A DNA stretch of 64,000 bases, taken from positions 1,093,501 through 1,157,500 of the forward strand of contig NZ_CP088149.1 of NCBI RefSeq assembly GCF_002845275.2, in the 5' to 3' direction. Below, piece by piece: positions 46,920-56,726 of this stretch. The notes under the pieces were generated by a model. It had not been told where the DNA came from, searched no databases, and saw nothing but the letters and a program-made list of their open reading frames with translations. Numbering within the stretch: position 1 is the stretch's first letter; every line of letters begins with the position of its first letter. The DNA is from Pseudomonas sp. S06B 330 (GTDB lineage Bacteria; Pseudomonadota; Gammaproteobacteria; Pseudomonadales; Pseudomonadaceae). The translations under genes were made by a program, and so were the position numbers.

Positions 46920-47762
46920 ATGGATTTGAGTGCTGAAGTCGATCAGCTGGTTAAAACGTCGCAAACCTGGGTTCCCTTGATCATGGAATATGGCAGCCGC
47001 CTGTTGCTGGCACTGCTGACCCTTGCCATTGGCTGGTGGGTGATCAACAAGGTGACCTACCGGCTGAGCAAACTGCTTGCCTTGCGCAACGCCGACCTGG
47101 CCCTGCAAGGCTTTATCAGCAGCCTGGCGAACATCATTCTGAAGATTTTGCTGGTGGTCAGCGTAGCCTCGATGATCGGCATCGAAACCACCTCGTTTGT
47201 TGCTGCCATTGGTGCCGCGGGCCTGGCCATCGGTCTGGCGTTGCAAGGCAGCCTGGCCAACTTTGCCGGTGGCGTGCTGATCCTGCTGTTCCGTCCATTC
47301 CGCCTCGGCGACTGGATCGAAGCCCAAGGTGTTGCCGGTACCGTCGACAGCATCCAGATCTTTCATACCGTGCTGCGTACCGGTGATAACAAAACCGTGA
47401 TTCTGCCTAACGGCAGCCTGTCCAACGGCATCATCACCAACACCAACCGTCAGCCAACCCGCAAAGTTGTATTTGATGTGGGTGTCGATTACGAAGCCGA
47501 TCTGCAGAAGGCCCGTCAGGTGCTGCTGGAACTGGCCAAAGACCCCCGTGTCCACCAGGATCCGGCGCCGCAGGCGGTGGTGTCGATGCTCGGCGATAGC
47601 TCGATCACCCTGTCCTTGCGGATCTGGGTTAACACTGCCGATTACTGGGATGTGGTGTTCATGCTCAACGAGCATGCGCGTGATCGTCTGAAGGAGGAGG
47701 GTATCGACATTCCCTTTCCACAGCGGGTAATCCGTGTGGTGCAGGAAGCAGCGGTGCAGTAA
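46920..47762 (+). CDS. mscS: Small-conductance mechanosensitive channel, MscS type
   Basis: The 280-residue channel has three membrane helices (about 25-45, 65-85, 90-125). The pore helix is AAIGAAGLAIGLALQGSLAN, and the beta domain follows (GDWIEAQGVAGTVDSI, then VILPNGSLSNG). It releases solutes after osmotic downshock. Length equals the short E. coli MscS form. GGAG lies ahead of ATG 46920. It is followed by a large palindrome at 47770. Confidence 0.93.
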   Translation: MDLSAEVDQLVKTSQTWVPLIMEYGSRLLLALLTLAIGWWVINKVTYRLSKLLALRNADLALQGFISSLANIILKILLVVSVASMIGIETTSFVAAIGAAGLAIGLALQGSLANFAGGVLILLFRPFRLGDWIEAQGVAGTVDSIQIFHTVLRTGDNKTVILPNGSLSNGIITNTNRQPTRKVVFDVGVDYEADLQKARQVLLELAKDPRVHQDPAPQAVVSMLGDSSITLSLRIWVNTADYWDVVFMLNEHARDRLKEEGIDIPFPQRVIRVVQEAAVQ

Positions 47763-47769
47763 AGCCTTC

Positions 47770-47870
47770 GTGGGGGCGGATTCACCGGGGCGCCGGACTG
47801 CCGCGAGGGACTGTACAGCAGTCCATTGCGGTCGCGTGGCGACCCTTCGCGGATGAATCCGCCCCCACGG
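47770..47870. repeat. REP/BIME-like palindrome, family C
   Basis: Perfect 16-base arms CGTGGGGGCGGATTCA and TGAATCCGCCCCCACG enclose a centre that has its own partial pairing (GGACTGC / GCAGTCC, CGCGAGGG / ACCCTTCGCG). It resembles the P. putida REP type with CGCGGATGAATCCGC, and lies between mscS and the mdfA-like gene. Confidence 0.82.
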
Positions 47871-47956
47871 CATTACACTTGTTCACGTCTTGGCGCTATC
47901 TGCGCTCCCGCCTTTCTGGCATATAGGCTGGCTTACCTCTGTTTGCCGGTCTCATC

Positions 47957-49207
47957 ATGCTTACCCCGTTGATCAACATCACCCCGTTGCGAGCGTTCTG
48001 CTTTGCGATGACCCTGGCGCTGTTCGAACTGCTGACCTACCTCGCCAGCGATGTGGTGATGCCCGCCATGCCGGTAGTGGTCGGTGATTTGCACGCCAGC
48101 CCTGAATTCATTCCCCATGCCTTGAATCTCTACCTGCTCGGCGGCGTGTTGCTGCAATGGCTGATCGGCCCGTTGGCTGATCGCTATGGCCGCCGGCCGC
48201 TGTTGCTGGTGGGCTGTGCGATGTTCTGCGTGACGTGCCTGGCGACCTTCTGGGTTGAGGGCATCGAATGGTTCAACCTGCTGAGGCTGCTGCAGGGCAT
48301 TGGCCTGGGCTTTGTGGTGACGGTCAGTTACCCGGCCTTGAACGAGGCGTTCAGCGAGGCCGATGCGGTGCGAATGATGGCCTTGCTGGCCAATATCGCC
48401 CTGCTGTCGCCACTGCTCGGGCCACTGGTGGGTACCCTGCTGCTGGAGTGGGTGTCGTGGCGTTGGCTGTTTGTGATCTTCGGTGCTTGCGCGGTGCTGT
48501 CCTGGATTGCGTTGTACCGCTTCATGCCAGAGACGTTGGGTGTGGAGCGCCGCGATGGCTCGCGACTGGACTTCCAGCCGATCCACCTGCAGTCACTGTT
48601 GGCCGGCTATGCCCAGCTGCTGGGCAACCGTCGCTTTGTGGCGGGTAGCGCGGCGCTGGGCCTGGTGGGGTTGCCGTTGATTGGTTGGATCGGTCTGTCG
48701 CCCGTGCTGCTGATTCACGACGAAGGCTTGAGCACCCTCGATTATGCACTGTGGCAACTACCAGTGTTCGCCGGCCTGATCCTGGGTAACCTGATCATCA
48801 ACCGTATCGCCGACCGCTATGCGCTCAACAGCCTGGTGCGTGGTGCGCTGTGGCCGTACCTGGTGGGACTGCTGGGCATGATGCTGGCCACTTGGTTGGT
48901 GCCCAGTGTTCCGAGCCTGGTGGCGGGGATGTCGATGTATGCCTTGGGGCTGGGTATCGCCAACGCGGTGCTGTACCGCATGACGCTGTTCTCCAGTGAG
49001 CAGAGCAAGGGCCTGGTTTCGGCCATGCTGGGCATGATCACCATTGCCCTGTTGGGCCTGGGGGGCGCCTTGCTGGCACTGCTCGGCGCCGGGGCGAGCC
49101 TACTCAGCTTCGCCGTGGCGGCGGGGGTGGCAGGTGTCCTGGCGCTATGGCCGCTGAAGATCGTTCTGGGTGCGGCTTGTGCACAGTCTGAGGCGATGCC
49201 GGGATAA
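47957..49207 (+). CDS. MFS drug exporter, MdfA-like
   Basis: The 416-residue transporter has about twelve membrane helices. TM1 holds Glu24 and Asp32 in LFELLTYLASD, the same spacing as Glu26 and Asp34 of E. coli MdfA that bind drug and protons. LLQWLIGPLADRYGRRP is the motif A loop, and LRLLQGIGLGF plus SPLLGPLVG (motif C) follow. It likely exports hydrophobic or cationic compounds in exchange for protons. It is convergent with ampG. Confidence 0.87.
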   Translation: MLTPLINITPLRAFCFAMTLALFELLTYLASDVVMPAMPVVVGDLHASPEFIPHALNLYLLGGVLLQWLIGPLADRYGRRPLLLVGCAMFCVTCLATFWVEGIEWFNLLRLLQGIGLGFVVTVSYPALNEAFSEADAVRMMALLANIALLSPLLGPLVGTLLLEWVSWRWLFVIFGACAVLSWIALYRFMPETLGVERRDGSRLDFQPIHLQSLLAGYAQLLGNRRFVAGSAALGLVGLPLIGWIGLSPVLLIHDEGLSTLDYALWQLPVFAGLILGNLIINRIADRYALNSLVRGALWPYLVGLLGMMLATWLVPSVPSLVAGMSMYALGLGIANAVLYRMTLFSSEQSKGLVSAMLGMITIALLGLGGALLALLGAGASLLSFAVAAGVAGVLALWPLKIVLGAACAQSEAMPG

Positions 49208-49231
49208 TCCTGGCAAGCGCCTCAGAGGCCG

Positions 49232-50782
49232 TCAGGGGCGCTGTTCGGCGACGGAGTTGTCGCTGGGCAGCTGCTTGCCGCGGCCTTGCTCCTGACGCCA
49301 CTGTAGGGCGATCAGGATCAGCGTCGGCACACCGAGCAAGGCTGTGATCAGGAAGAAGTCGTGGTAACCGAACTTTTCCACCATCACCCCTGAATAGCCA
49401 CCGATCAGACGCGGCAACAGCAGCATGATCGAGCTGAGCAGCGCATATTGGGTTGCCGAGAACTTCAGGTTGGTCAGGCTCGACAGGTAGGCGACGAATG
49501 CCGATGTAGCCAGGCCCGAACTGAAGTTGTCCAGGGAAATGGTCACCACCAGCATCTGCAGGTTCGGGCCCATGTCGGCGAGCATCAGGAACAGGATGTT
49601 GGTCGCAGCTGAAGCCACGCCGCCGATGAACAGAATCGGCAAGATACCGAAGCGTACGATCAGCAAGCCGCCCATACCGGCGCCGACCAGGGTCATGATC
49701 AGGCCGAAGATCTTGCTGACACTGGCGATCTGGTCCTTGGTGAAGCCTTGGTCGATATAGAACACGTTGGCCATCACCCCCATCACCGTATCGGACATCC
49801 GGTAGGTGGCGATGAGCCCAAGCAGTAGCAGGGCTTGCCAGCGGTAGCGCAGGATGAAGTCGTTGACCGGTGTCAGCACCGGCGCCAGGCCGCGACGGCC
49901 CATGGACGACAGGCACAATGCAGTCAGGGTGATGTAGAGGATCGCTCGCAGGAAGGCGCGGTCTTCGAGCAGCAGGTCCAAAAGGCTTGCGTCTTCGAAC
50001 AGTACGCTGGCGAAATCGGTATTGAACAACTGGGTGAAGGTGGCCGGTACTGACACCAGCAGAATGATCAGCACAAACACCGAGGCCAGTTGATGGACCA
50101 GGCCATAACGGGCAGCCGATAGTTGGGTGCGCAGCGGCACTGGGGGTTCGCGCATCAGCAACGTCGTGATGACCGCTGGCAGCATCAGCACACCGAACAG
50201 CACATAGGTGCCGGTCCAGGCTTTGTGCAGATAGCTGAAACCGGTAGAGCCAAAGCCTTCGGCGAAGAACAGGGCGCCCGCGGTGGCCAGCAGCGCAGCA
50301 ACCCGATAGCCGGCCATGTAGCTGGCAGCGAGGGCGGCCTGGCGTTGATCGTCGGCGATTTCCAGGCGGTAGGCGTCGACAGCGATGTCTTGGGTGGCTG
50401 AGGCGAAGGCGACCAGTACTGCTAGGGCAATCAGCCAGGACAGGTGCTTTTGTGGATCACAGAAGCCCATGCCCACCAGCCCAATCACTACCAGTACCTG
50501 TGACAGCACCAGCCAGGAGCGACGTCGGCCGAGTTTGCCAAGCAGTGGCAGGCGCCATTGGTCGAGTAGTGGCGACCAGACCCATTTAAAGGCATAGGCC
50601 AGGCCGATCAGACTGGCATAACCAATGGTCTCGCGGGCCACCCCGGCCTCGCGCAGCCATACCGACAGGGTCGAAAACACCAGCATGTAGGGCAAGCCGG
50701 CGGCAAAGCCGAGCAGTAACAGCACCAGGGTAGACGGGCTGGCATAGGCAGCGAGCGCAGCGCGCCAGGTTTTACGGGGCAT
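49232..50782 (-). CDS. ampG: Muropeptide permease AmpG
   Basis: The 516-residue MFS permease brings anhydro-muropeptides into the cytoplasm for cell wall recycling, which in Pseudomonas also signals ampC induction. Diagnostic parts are GFAAGLPYMLVFSTLSVWLREAG cut across residues 25-47, SPLLDQWRLP, and ASATQDIAVDAYRLE. About fourteen helices are predicted. Its position near yajQ and mscS is conserved in Pseudomonas as I recall. The start is ATG 50780-50782. Confidence 0.92.
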   Translation of the reverse strand: MPRKTWRAALAAYASPSTLVLLLLGFAAGLPYMLVFSTLSVWLREAGVARETIGYASLIGLAYAFKWVWSPLLDQWRLPLLGKLGRRRSWLVLSQVLVVIGLVGMGFCDPQKHLSWLIALAVLVAFASATQDIAVDAYRLEIADDQRQAALAASYMAGYRVAALLATAGALFFAEGFGSTGFSYLHKAWTGTYVLFGVLMLPAVITTLLMREPPVPLRTQLSAARYGLVHQLASVFVLIILLVSVPATFTQLFNTDFASVLFEDASLLDLLLEDRAFLRAILYITLTALCLSSMGRRGLAPVLTPVNDFILRYRWQALLLLGLIATYRMSDTVMGVMANVFYIDQGFTKDQIASVSKIFGLIMTLVGAGMGGLLIVRFGILPILFIGGVASAATNILFLMLADMGPNLQMLVVTISLDNFSSGLATSAFVAYLSSLTNLKFSATQYALLSSIMLLLPRLIGGYSGVMVEKFGYHDFFLITALLGVPTLILIALQWRQEQGRGKQLPSDNSVAEQRP

Positions 50783-50825
50783 GGGCCAACATCTGCCTCA
50801 AGTTTACGAAAACAAAGCGCGCACT

Positions 50826-51179
50826 CTAACCGCTGTGCTCCATCGGGCGCCAGCCATGGCGCAACATATCCACACGATTATTGTGCAGAGTGATGCCTTC
50901 TGCTCGTAGTCGTGCGCGCTGCTCGTCGCCTGAGGGGGTGCCCAAGGCCAGACTCAGCCGACCACCTGCCCCCAGGACCCGGTGCCAGGGCAACTGAGTG
51001 TCCGCAGGCAGCTGACTTAAGGTACGCCCGACCCAGCGCGCTGCGCGGCCCAGGCCTGCCAGGTCAGCCAGTTGACCATAGCTGACGACCTTGCCCGCCG
51101 GCACTTGACCCAGCACCAGATAGAGCGCCATTCGTCGGGCTTCGGCATTTTCTGTCGGATCGCCAGGGCGCGCGTTCAT
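50826..51179 (-). CDS. Alkyltransferase-like protein (ATL), lacks the acceptor cysteine
   Basis: The 117-residue product matches the DNA-binding domain of O6-alkylguanine-DNA alkyltransferase (VPAGKVVSYGQLADLAGLG, the ARWVG Arg finger region). The PCHRV active site reads PWHRV with Trp65 in place of Cys. ATL proteins bind O6-alkylguanine without repairing it and flag the lesion for nucleotide excision repair. ATG 51177-51179 with GAGG at 6 bases is better than the longer frame. Confidence 0.88.
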   Translation of the reverse strand: MNARPGDPTENAEARRMALYLVLGQVPAGKVVSYGQLADLAGLGRAARWVGRTLSQLPADTQLPWHRVLGAGGRLSLALGTPSGDEQRARLRAEGITLHNNRVDMLRHGWRPMEHSG

Positions 51180-51330
51180 CGCCGCCTCGCAGGGGGTGCA
51201 GGCGAATCCGGCACGTTCGTCGGGCAATCAGGTATTGAACTCATTGGCATGGGGTGGGTCAGTCCTTGCTCTACGGGCGGGTATCAGGATAATGCCCGAC
51301 TTTTTTGCAAATCAGAGTCCGTAACTGCTT

Positions 51331-52338
51331 ATGTCTTCTAGAGTCTTGTTCAGCCTTGCGATCATTGCCGCCAGTTCGTCGGCGCTTGCCGACACCGTCT
51401 GGATGAAAAACGGTGACCGGCTCAGTGGCAAGATTAGCGTGTTCGATGGCGGCAAGCTGCTGATCAAGACGGAGTACGGTGGCTCCATCGCCCTGGACTG
51501 GAAGCAGGTCAAGACCCTGGAAAGCGACCAGGAACTGCTGGTCAAACAAGATGCTTACAGCGGTGAGAAAGCCAAGTCATTGCACGCCGCCGATGACGGC
51601 AAGGTGACCCTGGCCAACGGTGAGACGCCGAAGACCGTCGAACTGGCCAGTATCCAGCAGATCATGAAACCAAAGCCGGTGGTCGAAGATCTGGTGGTCA
51701 AAGGTAACGTGGACCTGGCGATGGACTACCAGCGTGCCGAATCTGACAGCGACGACTATGACCTCGACTTCAAGACCACGGCCCGCCATGGTCGCTGGCG
51801 TCATCAGGCCGAAGGCGAGTACAACCGCGAGAGCAAGGACGACGAGACCACCACCAATAACTGGAGCGCCGAGTACGCGCTTGACCGCTTCCTGACCGAG
51901 AAGTGGTTCTGGCAAGGACGTCTTGAATACAAGCGTGACCATATCGAAGACCTGGCCCGCCAGCGCACCGTCGGTACCGGTCCGGGTTATCAGTTCTGGG
52001 ATGACGAACTGGGCGCGTTCTCCCTGGGGTCGCTGGTCAACCGCACCGACTATGAATATGCCGATGGCGGCAAGGACAACTTCTATTCCCTGGCCATGAA
52101 ATGGGACTACAACCGCTACCTGATCGGCAAGCGCGTCGAGTTCTTCACCAATGGTGAAGTCGGCAAACCGCTGGATGGTGTGGCTAACTATGCGCTGGAT
52201 GCCGAAGTTGGTCTGCGCTACAAGGTCACCGAGTGGGCTTCGCTCAATCTCAAGGCAGAGAAAGATGTCATCAGCGGTACCCGCGATAGCGATCTGGACA
52301 AGACCCGTTACACCGCAGGCTTTGGCGTGACGTGGTAA
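51331..52338 (+). CDS. DUF481 outer-membrane barrel protein with LSm-like N-domain
   Basis: The 335-residue product has a signal peptide (cut near ALA-DT, residue 20-21) and a short N-domain (about 22-115: WMKNGDRLSGKISVFDGG). A DUF481 beta barrel (about 120-335) ends in Trp, as outer-membrane barrels do. Alternating strands such as WFWQGRLEYKRDHI and YTAGFGVTW support this. The function of the family is not known; it resembles E. coli YdiY. It starts at ATG 51331. Confidence 0.86.
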   Translation: MSSRVLFSLAIIAASSSALADTVWMKNGDRLSGKISVFDGGKLLIKTEYGGSIALDWKQVKTLESDQELLVKQDAYSGEKAKSLHAADDGKVTLANGETPKTVELASIQQIMKPKPVVEDLVVKGNVDLAMDYQRAESDSDDYDLDFKTTARHGRWRHQAEGEYNRESKDDETTTNNWSAEYALDRFLTEKWFWQGRLEYKRDHIEDLARQRTVGTGPGYQFWDDELGAFSLGSLVNRTDYEYADGGKDNFYSLAMKWDYNRYLIGKRVEFFTNGEVGKPLDGVANYALDAEVGLRYKVTEWASLNLKAEKDVISGTRDSDLDKTRYTAGFGVTW

Positions 52339-52358
52339 GTCTGCTGGCAACCGCCGAC

Positions 52359-52377
52359 GATAATGATTATTTTGACG
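52359..52377 (+). promoter_or_regulatory. Possible Fur box upstream of the HugZ-like gene
   Basis: GATAATGATTATTTTGACG matches 13 of 19 positions of the Fur consensus, including a perfect first GATAATGAT half. It lies 67 bases ahead of the GTG start of a gene related to haem iron use, which is the expected kind of target. It is not proven to be bound. Confidence 0.5.
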
Positions 52378-52444
52378 GTTAATTTCCTGGTCGGACCTGG
52401 TGTCCGGTCAACCTTCAGAATGATGTCGAGTCGGGAGTCACACC

Positions 52445-53176
52445 GTGAGCGCAAAAGTCGCACAACAGGCCCGGGAGCTGCTGCTCAAGGAATACCGGGG
52501 AGTCCTGTCGACCCATTCCAAGTCGATGCCGGGGTTTCCCTTTGGTTCAGTGGTGCCGTACTGCCTGGATGCCGACGGCAATCCGCTGATTCTGATCAGC
52601 CGGATCGCCCAGCACACCCATAACCTGCAAAAAGATTCCAAATGTTCGCTGTTGGTGGGCGAGCGTGACGCTGAAGACGTGCAGGCCGTTGGTCGTCTGA
52701 CCGTTCTGGCCAATGCGCAAAAGCTCGATGAGCCTGCGGTGGTTGAAGCTGCTGCCGAGCGCTATTACCGCTATTTCCCTGAATCGAGCAACTACCACAA
52801 AGCCCACGATTTCGACTTCTGGGTGCTCAAGCCGGTGCGCCACCGTTACATCGGCGGCTTTGGTGCGATCCACTGGGTTGATCACCTGAGCCTGGCCAAT
52901 CCGTTCGCTGGCAAGGCTGAGTTGAGCATGGTTGAACACATGAACAGCGATCACGCCAATGCCATTGCCCATTATGTCCAGCTCACGGGCCTGCCGCAGG
53001 GCGTCGCTGCGCAAATGGTCGGCGTCGACAGCGAAGGCATGCACCTGCGCATTGGCCAGGGGCTGCACTGGCTGCCGTTCGCAGCGCCTTGCAATACGCC
53101 GATACAAGTGCGCGAAGCATTGGTTTTTCTGGCCCGTGCTGATCAATGGCCGGCTCGTGAGAGCGTTCAGGGTTGA
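52445..53176 (+). CDS. HugZ-like haem-utilisation family protein (PNPOx fold plus DUF2470)
   Basis: The 243-residue product has a split-barrel flavin/pyridoxamine-oxidase-like domain (about 1-150: PFGSVVPYCLDADGNPLILIS, here in two parts, and RIAQHTHNLQKDSKCSLLV). A C-terminal DUF2470 domain follows (SMVEHMNSDHANAIAHYV). HugZ proteins bind or break down haem for iron. The His-rich loop of true HugZ cannot be confirmed by eye, so a general stress or flavin role is possible. The start is GTG 52445. A possible Fur site precedes it. Confidence 0.8.
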   Translation: MSAKVAQQARELLLKEYRGVLSTHSKSMPGFPFGSVVPYCLDADGNPLILISRIAQHTHNLQKDSKCSLLVGERDAEDVQAVGRLTVLANAQKLDEPAVVEAAAERYYRYFPESSNYHKAHDFDFWVLKPVRHRYIGGFGAIHWVDHLSLANPFAGKAELSMVEHMNSDHANAIAHYVQLTGLPQGVAAQMVGVDSEGMHLRIGQGLHWLPFAAPCNTPIQVREALVFLARADQWPARESVQG

Positions 53177-53240
53177 AATGGCGTTTGATCGCAACCATTA
53201 AAGGTGTACTGCAAGGACTTCTTGCGCAGAGGAACCATTG

Positions 53241-53747
53241 ATGCGTGCTTTTCTATTGCTGTTTTTGATTTTTCCGGTGCTGGAGCTGTATGTGTTCTTC
53301 AAGGTCAGCACCGCGATCGGCTTCTTTCCGGCGTTGCTGCTGATCATCGCGGGTTCCGCCCTGGGGGTGCTGGTCGTGCGGGTGGCCGGTCTGGCTACCG
53401 CGCTGCGTGCCCGTGAGAGTATGCAGCGTGGCGAATTGCCAGCTGAAGACATGTTCCAAGGCTTGATGCTGGCCCTGGGTGGCGGCCTGCTGCTGTTGCC
53501 AGGTTTTATCAGTGACGTGATTGGCCTGATCTTCCTGTTGCCGTTCACCCGTCGACTGATTGGGCGCAAGATGCGCGCGCGCGCAGAAGCCCAGGCGATG
53601 CGCCAGCGTGCCTTTGGTGATGATCCGTTCATGACGCGTCCCGGCAGCGCTAATGGACAGCCGCGCCAGCCGAACGTGATCGAGGGTGAGTACGAGCACC
53701 GTGATCCGCGTGATCCGCCTAACCTGCGGGATCCTCGCGATCTGTAA
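53241..53747 (+). CDS. fxsA: FxsA family membrane protein
   Basis: The 168-residue product has the FxsA core (about 1-110): LLFLIFPVLELYVFFKVST and GLLLLPGFISDVIGLIFLLP form membrane helices. FxsA in E. coli relieves exclusion of phage T7 by the F plasmid; its normal role is unclear. ATG 53241 has GAGGA ahead and is preferred to TTG 53238. The tail repeats Arg-Asp-Pro (HRDPRDPPNLRDPRDL). It sits ahead of groESL, as in E. coli and P. aeruginosa. Confidence 0.88.
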   Translation: MRAFLLLFLIFPVLELYVFFKVSTAIGFFPALLLIIAGSALGVLVVRVAGLATALRARESMQRGELPAEDMFQGLMLALGGGLLLLPGFISDVIGLIFLLPFTRRLIGRKMRARAEAQAMRQRAFGDDPFMTRPGSANGQPRQPNVIEGEYEHRDPRDPPNLRDPRDL

Positions 53748-53764
53748 CCTGTAAGCGATTGTTC

Positions 53765-53790
53765 GAACGGCCCCAGCGGGGCCGTTCTGC
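53765..53790 (+). terminator. Hairpin after fxsA
   Basis: GAACGGCCCC and GGGGCCGTTC pair around AGC. The following TTCTGCTGT is a poor T tract, so the ending is probable but not strong. Confidence 0.5.
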
Positions 53791-53828
53791 TGTATAGGCG
53801 CAATCGCTAAAAAATTTCATGTGCAAGC

Positions 53829-53856
53829 CTTGTAATTGATCTTGGCGACCTCATGT
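53829..53856 (+). promoter_or_regulatory. Sigma-32 heat-shock promoter of groESL
   Basis: CTTGTAA at 53829-53835 and CCTCATGT at 53849-53856 are separated by 13 bases. This fits the sigma-32 consensus CTTGAAA-N13/14-CCCCATNT at 13 of the 14 fixed positions or close to it. It gives a leader of about 140 bases that contains a GC-rich hairpin (TCCGGGGGC / GCCCCGGA). Confidence 0.8.
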
Positions 53857-54000
53857 AGGGGTTACCGCAAGGTTTCCGGGGGCTTGCCCCGGACATTACA
53901 TGCGTAGTTCGCAGTGCGGGCTACGAGCGGCTACGCCGCAAGCATCAACCTGCCGGTGTCGATACCGGCCGATGAAAACCACAATTAGGAGAGATCGACA

Positions 54001-54294
54001 ATGAAGCTTCGTCCTCTGCATGACCGCGTCGTTATCCGTCGCAGCGAAGAAGAATCGAAAACCGCTGGCGGTATCGTTCTGCCAGGTTCGGCCGCTGAAA
54101 AACCTAACCGTGGCGAAATCGTCGCTGTAGGTACCGGTCGCATCCTGGACAACGGTGAAGTGCGTGCGCTGGCCGTGAAAGTGGGTGACAAGGTGGTTTT
54201 CGGCCCTTACTCGGGCAGCAACACTGTGAAAGTTGACGGCGAAGACCTGCTGGTAATGGCTGAGAACGAGATTCTCGCTGTTATCGAAGGCTGA
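54001..54294 (+). CDS. groES: Co-chaperonin GroES
   Basis: The 97-residue product starts [20 protein letters not shown] and has the mobile loop [20 protein letters not shown] that contacts GroEL, and the roof region [10 protein letters not shown]. Seven copies cap the GroEL ring. AGGAGA lies ahead of ATG 54001. The operon with groEL is heat inducible through the promoter at 53829. Confidence 0.98.
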   Translation: MKLRPLHDRVVIRRSEEESKTAGGIVLPGSAAEKPNRGEIVAVGTGRILDNGEVRALAVKVGDKVVFGPYSGSNTVKVDGEDLLVMAENEILAVIEG

Positions 54295-54335
54295 TTCCGC
54301 TGGTTTCCCGTTACTCCAAAGTATTCAAGGATTAA

Positions 54336-55994
<1,659 letters not shown>

Positions 55995-56014
55995 GCCAGC
56001 CTTACCCGCTTGAG

Positions 56015-56046
56015 AAAAAGCCCCGCTTAGTGCGGGGCTTTTTTTT
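56015..56046 (+). terminator. Terminator of groESL
   Basis: AAAAAGCCCCGC and GCGGGGCTTTTTTTT pair around TTAGT. It is a strong intrinsic terminator 20 bases after the groEL stop. Confidence 0.95.
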
Positions 56047-56075
56047 GGTTCACGGAATCTCGGGAAGATGTTTTT

Positions 56076-56093
56076 GGTGCTGGTGCTGGTGCT
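56076..56093 (+). repeat. Hexamer tandem repeat at the left edge of the inverted element
   Basis: GGTGCT is repeated three times and then breaks into GGGTG. A related but longer hexamer array in the opposite sense closes the right side at 57993. Both are followed, toward the inside, by GGCCCCTTCCGCC...ACGGCGG. Confidence 0.75.
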
Positions 56094-56138
56094 GGGTGTT
56101 TAGAACGTGAACTTATCCGGTCGATGTGGCGACGCTAC

Positions 56139-56390
56139 TGGCCCCTTCCGCCTTTACGGCGGGTCCCTTTTGTCTTGGCAAAAGGAACCAAAACCGCCCG
56201 CTCCATTCATACGGCCCTACGCTACGCTTCGGGTCCCCTCGCTCCGGTGCCTTCCGGGGGATCGCGGCCTACGACTTGCTTCGCAAAGTCTCCGTCTCGC
56301 GACTTCGGCTACGCCGAAGGGTGCTGCGCACCTACCCCCTCCAGACACCTCCACTCGGCCTCCTGAAGTCGCGAAGTTACGGACGGCGCC
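56139..56390 (+). repeat. Inverted repeat element, copy 1 (uninterrupted)
   Basis: It runs from GGCCCCTTCCGCCTTTACGG through a stretch with TTTTGTCTTGGCAAAAGG to the arm at 56209-56372. This arm is repeated inverted at 56509-56671 with roughly 85-90 percent identity by eye. It contains an inner hairpin (CTTCGGC/GCCGAAG). Open frames of 80 to 138 codons cross it in all three plus frames. One-base indels between the copies show that no frame is conserved, so I call it non-coding. The 55995-56726 gap holds only the terminator and this repeat. Confidence 0.8.
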
Positions 56391-56508
56391 TAGGCTGGCG
56401 TTATCTTCGAGCGCACGTTTTGCAGTGGATAGCCGAACCCCATTGCAGGTACTTGCTGACCAATTGTGATCTTGATCTTCATACGCGTAAATTCAGGCGC
56501 CGCAATCT

Positions 56509-56671
56509 GCGACTTCAGGAGGCTGAGTGGAGGTACCTGTAGGGGCAGTGCGCAGCACCTTCGGCGTAGCCGAAGACGCGAGACGTAGACTTGGCGAAGC
56601 AAGTCGTAGGCCGCGTGGCCCCGGAAGGTGCCGGAGCGAGGGGACCCGAAGCGTAGCGTAGGGCCGTATGC
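56509..56671 (-). repeat. Inverted repeat element, copy 2, inner part
   Basis: Read on the minus strand it repeats the arm at 56209-56372, from ATACGGCCCTACGC to CCTGAAGTCGC. The rest of this copy continues to 56695, is then cut by the IS element, and resumes at 57939 with GTTCCAGCCGCCGT through GGAAGGGGCC. Confidence 0.82.
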
Positions 56672-56726
56672 AGGAGCCAGCGGTTTTGCTGGGTCTGCCC
56701 CCAGGTAGCGGACGCCAAGAAGCTGG

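Noticed and set aside
56107..56542. Open frames of 80-138 codons in the inverted repeat
   Set aside because: All three frames are open at once, and the two repeat copies differ by one-base indels that shift the frame. This argues against coding.
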